From Gnetum montanum (lineage: Eukaryota > Streptophyta > Gnetopsida > Gnetales > Gnetaceae), in the NCBI GenBank assembly GCA_015680685.1, contig MNCI01010461.1, positions 217,131 to 253,877 on the forward strand: a stretch of DNA of 36,747 bases, written 5' to 3'. Both the position numbers and the translations under genes were made by a program. Every line of letters begins with the position of its first letter. The stretch's first letter is position 1. The notes beneath the pieces were generated by a model that was not told the origin of the DNA, made no database searches, and saw nothing but the letters and a program-made list of their open reading frames with translations. Shown here piece by piece: positions 32,512-36,747 of the stretch.

Positions 32512-33018
32512 TTATTGAGATGGGAAAAGAACTGTGAGGGTTACTCTAGTAGGAATCCTCATCTCTCTAACTGTCTCATAGGCAATTTCTGACGTGATGA
32601 AGGTTGTTCTGTTGTTTTCTGGCTTGGTGGAGCTCTCAACTTGATCTACTTGAACTTTTTCTTCAGCACTCTTCTCATTTTCTTTTTCAGATGAGCTCTT
32701 CTGTTCTTCTTCATTGGGTCCTTCATTTTCCTCTTGGGAGACAAAGACCTCTTCCCATGCCCATGACTCTTCATTGGTTGGTTGCTCTTCTCCCTTTCCT
32801 TCTTCTTGGGTGCAATCTTGATATTGCCCCTAAACATTTGACTCTATCTCCAAACCTCTTGTGAGGAATGAAAATTCATCTGACAACCAAGCCATAAAAG
32901 GACACTCCTTCGATGCTCCACATGATCTAGCTTTCAAGTAAGCCTTCAACACATGTTCACGACAACATCCCATCACATATGGAATGAAAGGCTTTCTCAT
33001 TGTTTTCCCAAACTCCAT
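32512..33018 (-). pseudogene. Unidentified acidic ORF downstream of element D integrase
   Basis: This is one reading of 168 codons from ATG 33018 to TAA 32512, broken only by one TAG at 32830-32832, which is CAG changed by a single transition. The N-terminal 60 residues look folded and Cys-rich (MEFGKTMRKPFIPYVMGCC, LKARSCGASKECPFMAWL). Residues 65-130 are strongly Glu/Lys/Ser-rich and probably disordered (EENEGPNEEEQKSS). A final mixed segment reads FITSEIAYETVREMRIPTR. It lies in the same orientation as pol, 450 bases after the integrase, with a TATA box and a tandem repeat in between. I recognise no family. It could be an accessory ORF of the retroelement, a captured host gene, or a host gene into which the element sits; the good preservation argues for recent function. 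Confidence 0.5.
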
Positions 33019-33100
33019 CTCCCTCTTTCAAATTAGCTCTCTCTTACTTTCCCTACTCAACTTGAATTGAAAGATGATGAAATCTTAGGAAATCCAATCC

Positions 33101-33110
33101 TCTTTTTATA
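33101..33110 (-). promoter_or_regulatory. TATA box ahead of the downstream ORF (TATAAAAAGA)
   Basis: The minus strand reads AGCACCTATAAAAAGAGGATT. The ATG of the ORF at 33018 is 83 bases further on, leaving a leader of about 55 bases if transcription starts 30 bases after the box. Confidence 0.55.
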
Positions 33111-33221
33111 GGTGCTAGAAATTTAAAATTCCCCTCAAGAGTCTTCAACCAATTTTCTCTCTTTTTAGGCATTCTAACCACTTGTCACAATTCTCACTAA
33201 GTGGTGGATGACTCACCTTCT

Positions 33222-33287
33222 CCACTTGTCACACTTGTAAGATTCCACTTGTTTCACTTGTAAGCTTCCACTTGCCTCACTTGAAGG
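33222..33287. repeat. 23-bp tandem repeat, about 2.9 copies
   Basis: Units begin CCACTTG at 33222, 33245 and 33268, each carrying a second CACTTG (CCACTTGTTTCACTTGTAAG and variants). An additional diverged CCACTTGTCAC is at 33178. The array lies 110-190 bases upstream of the TATA box, the usual place of enhancer repeats in retroelement promoters. Confidence 0.82.
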
Positions 33288-33459
33288 AAAACTATTTTCT
33301 AATTTAAATAAATTTATCCTGAATATATTTACTATTATAATATACTATTTACTTATCTAATTATATATCAATAGCATAATTAAACATAATAATTAATACT
33401 ATATTCCTAATAATATTAGTAATATTATATACATATATTACTTTTGTGTAATGATATCT
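33288..33459. other. AT-rich spacer after integrase
   Basis: About 170 bases of almost pure A and T, with many ATATTA words. Nothing is recognised. Confidence 0.5.
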
Positions 33460-34615
33460 TCAAGTTGTATGCAATTGTCCTAAATAATTTTTTATATGCA
33501 AAACATTATATGGAAATTGCAATTCCATGCCATCCAAAGTTGATAACTTGTAAGTATCTTCTGATAATTTCTTTGTAATTTGAAAGGGACCAATCCACGT
33601 CGGTGTAAACTTATTTGATTTTTTCATATTCCATAATAGGACAAGGTCCCCTATCTTGAAAGTTCTTTTCAGAGCTTTCCTATCAAACCATCTTTTAACT
33701 TGAGAGGTATTCTGTAACAAATTATTCCTTGCTTTATCTACTTCAGCTTCTCTTTTAATAAGCAAAGTCATGAAACTTCTATCTTTATCATTTTTTTCAC
33801 TATATCTTTGTGCAAATTCAGAAGCTGAGCTTACAATCTTATTTGTAATTCTTGCTGGCAAACCATAAACTAAGTTATATGGTGATGTCCCAATAGCTCT
33901 CTTGAATCTAATTCGATCTGACCATAACGCGGATTGTAGATAATTGATCCAATTTCTTGGATTCCCATCCATCGATTTTTTGATATAAGCGATAAGCTTT
34001 TTATTGGTGGATTCTGCTAGGCCATTTCCTTGAGGATAATAGTTTGATGAGGAAAATAAGAAAATAGATTTTTCTGATGCCCATTTGATAAACTCTTAGG
34101 ATTTGAAGGTAGGTCCATTGTCTGACACTAACACTTTGGGTAGACCAAATTTACTTAGAATGTGGTCTTCTAGAAACTTAATCACATATGATGCTAAACT
34201 TTTTTTTAGAGCCTTTGCTTCAGACCATTTAGTGAAATAATTAGTAGCCGTGAGAATAAACTTGTGTCCAGCTCTTGAAGGAGTAATTGTACCAATAAAA
34301 TCCAAACCCCATTGCTAAAATGGTCTATTTGCAACTACTGGCTTTAAAGGTTCTCTAGCCCTTTTAATCTTGAGCCCATGAATTTGACATTTATAGCATT
34401 TTTGAATCTTTGAACTAATGTCTTGATACATGGAAGGCTAGTAATATCCATATAGAAGTATATGTTGCATAGTCGACTTAGGGGATTCATAAAATAAATT
34501 CAAATGATCATGAAATTGTTCCAAAATGAAACTAATTTGATCGTTATGAACACATTCCAGTAAAACCCCTCGAAAATATTTTCTATATAATATACCATCT
34601 TTAACAATGAATCTT
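33460..34615 (-). pseudogene. Element D integrase
   Basis: The sequence runs from the zinc-binding region (VKDGILYRKYF, then FHDHLN, then KCYKCQIHG) through the catalytic core to the C-terminal module. All three catalytic residues survive: Asp in WGLDFIGTI, Asp in SDNGPTF and Glu in GNGLAESTNKKL. The C-terminal part has GTSPYNLVYG, VKRWFDRKALKRTFKIGDLV and the GPF module WIGPFQITKKL. Stops are at YY(stop)PSM, PF(stop)QWG, FKS(stop)EF and just before RFIVKDG. The first two sit where the family has Trp and the others are explained by Gln or Arg, all by C-to-T change. The enzyme joins the cDNA to nuclear DNA. Confidence 0.93.
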
Positions 34616-35165
34616 CATGCTCTTTTGAAGAAAGCTCTATTTTGGCTGGCAGTTAAATTATTTGGGATTTTCCTTGTATTAAAAAATTTAAGAATTTCAT
34701 CATACCAATTCTCTTCTTGGGTGTCAACTATACATACTTCACTTTCTCTAACCATTAACTTAGCTAATCCCATTCCCTTAATTGTTTTGCATATTTCTAA
34801 TGAAAATCTGAAACTTTGCAACTTTATAAGCCGTTTTCCTTTTTTTAATCCAATCTCATTTTAGGCTAGGAATCGCTTGACTATAGGTTCAATTAGCATA
34901 ATGTGGACTAATGAACTTTTCAAATAATATTTAAAATGTTGAAGTGCTTTGATGACTACGAAAGCTTGTTTCTCTAAGTTTGAATAATTTAATTCTGAAC
35001 CTTTCAACTGATACCCAAAAAATCCAATTGGTTCATCTTGACCTTCATTATCTTTTTGTGTTGAAACGACAGCGATAGAATCATTCGAAGCAAAAGAATA
35101 TAACCAAAAATCTTCTTTTAGCCTAGGCTTCACCAAATATGGAGCCTCTTGTAAGCATTTTTAAT
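34616..35165 (-). pseudogene. Element D native RNase H and linker
   Basis: EAPYLVKPRLKEDFWLYSFA leads into GYQLKGSELNYSNLEKQAF, where the Glu of the RNase H active site is kept. At the next position, however, the expected TDQP reads LIEP, so one metal-binding Asp is Glu, and the first one lies in a weak context (SNDS). A linker (MGLAKLMVRESEVCIV) then leads to the integrase zinc region without any second RNase H in between. Loss of the native active site is expected where another RNase H has taken over. Confidence 0.85.
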
Positions 35166-36271
35166 TTATGATAAAGCTCCCTCTAACTCTGGTGTTTTTT
35201 GTATTTGGACATCCTTTTTTAACATATGCATCAAAGGCTTGGTAATTTCAGTAAACCCGGGGATGAACTTTTTCACAAAGTTTATCTTCCCAAAGAAAGA
35301 TCTAAGAGATTTCTTACTTGTGGGATGCTCAATATTCTGTACTGCTTGGATTCAAGAATTGTCTATAGCAATTCCTTGTTGACATATCACATGGCCTAGT
35401 AAGGTTCCGGACTTAATCCCAAAGATACACTTCTTAGGATTTAATGAAATACCAAACTCACGACATCTATCAAAAATTTGCTGGAGATGCTTAATATGAT
35501 CTTTTTTTATCTTGAGAATATTGTAATATCATCCAAATAAACCACCATGAATTTGCCTAATAAATCCTTAAATGCTAAATCCATTGCTCTTTGTAAAGTA
35601 GCTCCAGCATTTGACAATCCAAATGGCATTCTTTGGTAAGCAAAAGTTCCCCATTTGGTGATAAATGTTGTTTTATATCTATCATTCTTATCTACCATGA
35701 TTTGATTATAACCTGAGAAACCATCTAAGAAAGAATATACTTGACAACCTAAGACTTTAATCAGCATCTCATCAATTCTTGAAAGTGGATACTTATCCTT
35801 TTTTGAGGCATCATTTAGATTTCTAAAGTCTATGTAAAGCCATATATCACCATTTTTCTTTTTCACTATAACAAGGTTAGAAAGCCATGTTGAATATCGT
35901 ATTGGGTGTATGATTCATGCTTGTAACAACTTCTTAATTTCGGCTTCCATAGCTGGTTCAAATGATGGATTAAATTTCCTTTGTTTTTGCTTGACTATTT
36001 TACAACCTTCTATTAAAGGAATTTTATGTGTCATCGCATCTGGTCTAAAAGCTTTAAGATCATCATAAGACCAAGCAAAATTGTCCAAATTTTTTCTTAG
36101 ACATGTTAACAAGTTTTGCTTGAAACTCAAATCTCTTTCCTTTGTAACATTCAACATCTTTGGCATCTTGTCTAATCCAAAATTCACTACCTCGAAAGCT
36201 TGACTATTTGGGTTTTGTATATCCTTTCCAGTAAGTAAATTTTTCTTGAACTCATGTTCCAAGTCAATCAT
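35166..36271 (-). pseudogene. Element D reverse transcriptase with pre-RT segment
   Basis: The pre-RT segment (36271-35915) includes NLDNFAWSYDDLKAFRPDA and KQKQRKFNPSFEPAMEAEI. RT follows: STWLSNLVIVKKKNGDI, LYIDFRNLNDA with the first catalytic Asp, CQVYSFLDGFSGYNQI, TFITKWGTFAYQRMPFGLSN, and MVVYLDDITIFSR with the intact catalytic pair. After a frameshift in an A-run near 35510 the thumb continues (LQQIFDRCREFGISLNPKKC, LLGHVICQQGIAID, SLRSFFGKINFVKKFIPGF). A second frameshift lies near 35165. Stops are few. It copies the element RNA into DNA in the cytoplasmic particle. Confidence 0.95.
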
Positions 36272-36328
36272 CCTTCATGGAATGAAATTAGCTTTGGAGT
36301 TAGATGATGTTTCAGGTATCACTTGACC

Positions 36329-36747
36329 CTAAAATTCTTGTTTGGTTTTCATAAATCTTAGTACTTGATCATCATCTTTAAATAATTGTAAATGTCTTAT
36401 ATTATCTAGTACTGATGGCTGATGTTCTACTTCAATCATTACATCCTTGTAACTTTCTATTTTCTGCATATCCAATGTTGAATTTGCCTTTGCTAAATCA
36501 TCTGCTATAAGATTCTCTGCTCTGTTTATATGCTCTATTTGGCAATGTTGAAACTGATCTAACATCTTATAAGCAAGTTGCTTATAGGGTCTTAAGAATG
36601 AGATCTTTACTACACAGTTACCCTTTACTTGTTCACAAACTAATCTTGAGTCTCCTTTTATAGTGATTACTCTGATCTTTTTGTTTAGAGCTATTCTTAT
36701 ACCAATACATAAAGCTTCATACTCAGCCTTGTTATTAGTACAAGGGA
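36329..36747 (-). pseudogene. Extra RNase H domain located N-terminal to RT in element D
   Basis: The window edge cuts off the first strand and first catalytic Asp. What remains is TNNKAEYEALCIGIRIAL with the catalytic Glu, then ITIKGDSRLVCEQVKG with the catalytic Asp, then FLRPYKQLAYKML and CQIEHINRAENLIADDLAKA with the last catalytic Asp. These are the marks of the additional RNase H of Tat-lineage elements, not of the native gypsy RNase H. It is in the same frame as the pre-RT segment and RT downstream. Only a TAG (36331) and a TGA (about 36276) intervene, both at apparent Trp or single-transition positions. It therefore seems part of one polyprotein ahead of RT. Protease and gag would lie beyond the window. 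Confidence 0.88.

Larger units (their letters stand above)
32065..36747 (-). mobile_element. Element D: Tat-like Ty3/gypsy retrotransposon (5' part outside the window)
   Basis: In minus-strand order the element shows an extra RNase H, the pre-RT segment, RT, native RNase H, integrase, an extra ORF with its own promoter-like sequence, a polypurine tract and a candidate 3' LTR. The pre-RT motif NFAWSYDDL and the second RNase H place it near the Tat lineage. Pol is much better preserved than elements A-C: only two frameshifts and about nine stops over 3.3 kb. That the segment 32065-33450 belongs to the same element is likely from orientation and order but not proven. Confidence 0.75.

Noticed and set aside
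32150-32518. Plus-strand open reading of 122 codons
   Set aside because: It overlaps the candidate LTR and polypurine tract of element D, has no recognisable motif, and lies in a structure better explained as element end.
32604-32864. Plus-strand Leu/Phe/Ser-rich reading with membrane-like character
   Set aside because: It is the complement of the Glu-rich tail of the minus-strand ORF; the hydrophobicity is a shadow effect.
34607-34864. Plus-strand open reading of 85 codons
   Set aside because: It is antisense to the linker between RNase H and integrase of element D.

Overview
The window looks like intergenic DNA from a large seed-plant genome, most likely a gymnosperm. It is AT-rich, dominated by old nested LTR retrotransposons riddled with stop codons, and holds only one recognisable host gene, itself dead. 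The gymnosperm assignment is an inference from this texture and is not proven. All family assignments come from reading motifs by eye.

Layout. 1-9.3 kb: weak LINE-like and unidentified coding scraps, a tRNA-Glu-like SINE head, an RTE-type LINE reverse transcriptase fragment (2488-3237), and three relics of one coiled-coil protein family, the longest at 4591-6367. 9.3-17.4 kb: a complete 8,051-bp LTR retrotransposon (element A, minus strand) with matching ATAAT target duplications, two LTRs, a tRNA-Asp-type primer site, a gag gene and a ~900-codon second ORF, but no recognisable pol. It sits in what appears to be the 3' LTR of an older minus-strand chromovirus, whose integrase is at 18.8-21.5 kb. 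That integrase is split by a 1,434-bp miniature LTR element (TRIM).

21.5-27.8 kb: element B (plus strand), related to A by its LTR end, primer site and gag, and carrying an Athila/Tat-like pol. An unexplained 1.3-kb block separates its gag and pol, and its integrase is cut off by another LTR (27780-28340). 30.7-32.0 kb: an intron-containing SPX-domain pseudogene whose reading frame is intact apart from nine premature stops and a lost start. 32.1-36.7 kb: element D (minus strand), a Tat-like Ty3/gypsy element running off the right edge.

How the parts relate. A has gag but no enzymes; B has a similar gag, primer site and LTR terminus plus pol, so B's family is the natural candidate for having mobilised A. 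The second ORF of A belongs to a family with older relics at 1.8, 3.3 and 4.6-6.4 kb. D is the most unusual object. An extra RNase H domain lies ahead of its reverse transcriptase instead of between RNase H and integrase, its native RNase H has lost an active-site residue, and a promoter-like module followed by an extra acidic ORF lies downstream of integrase.
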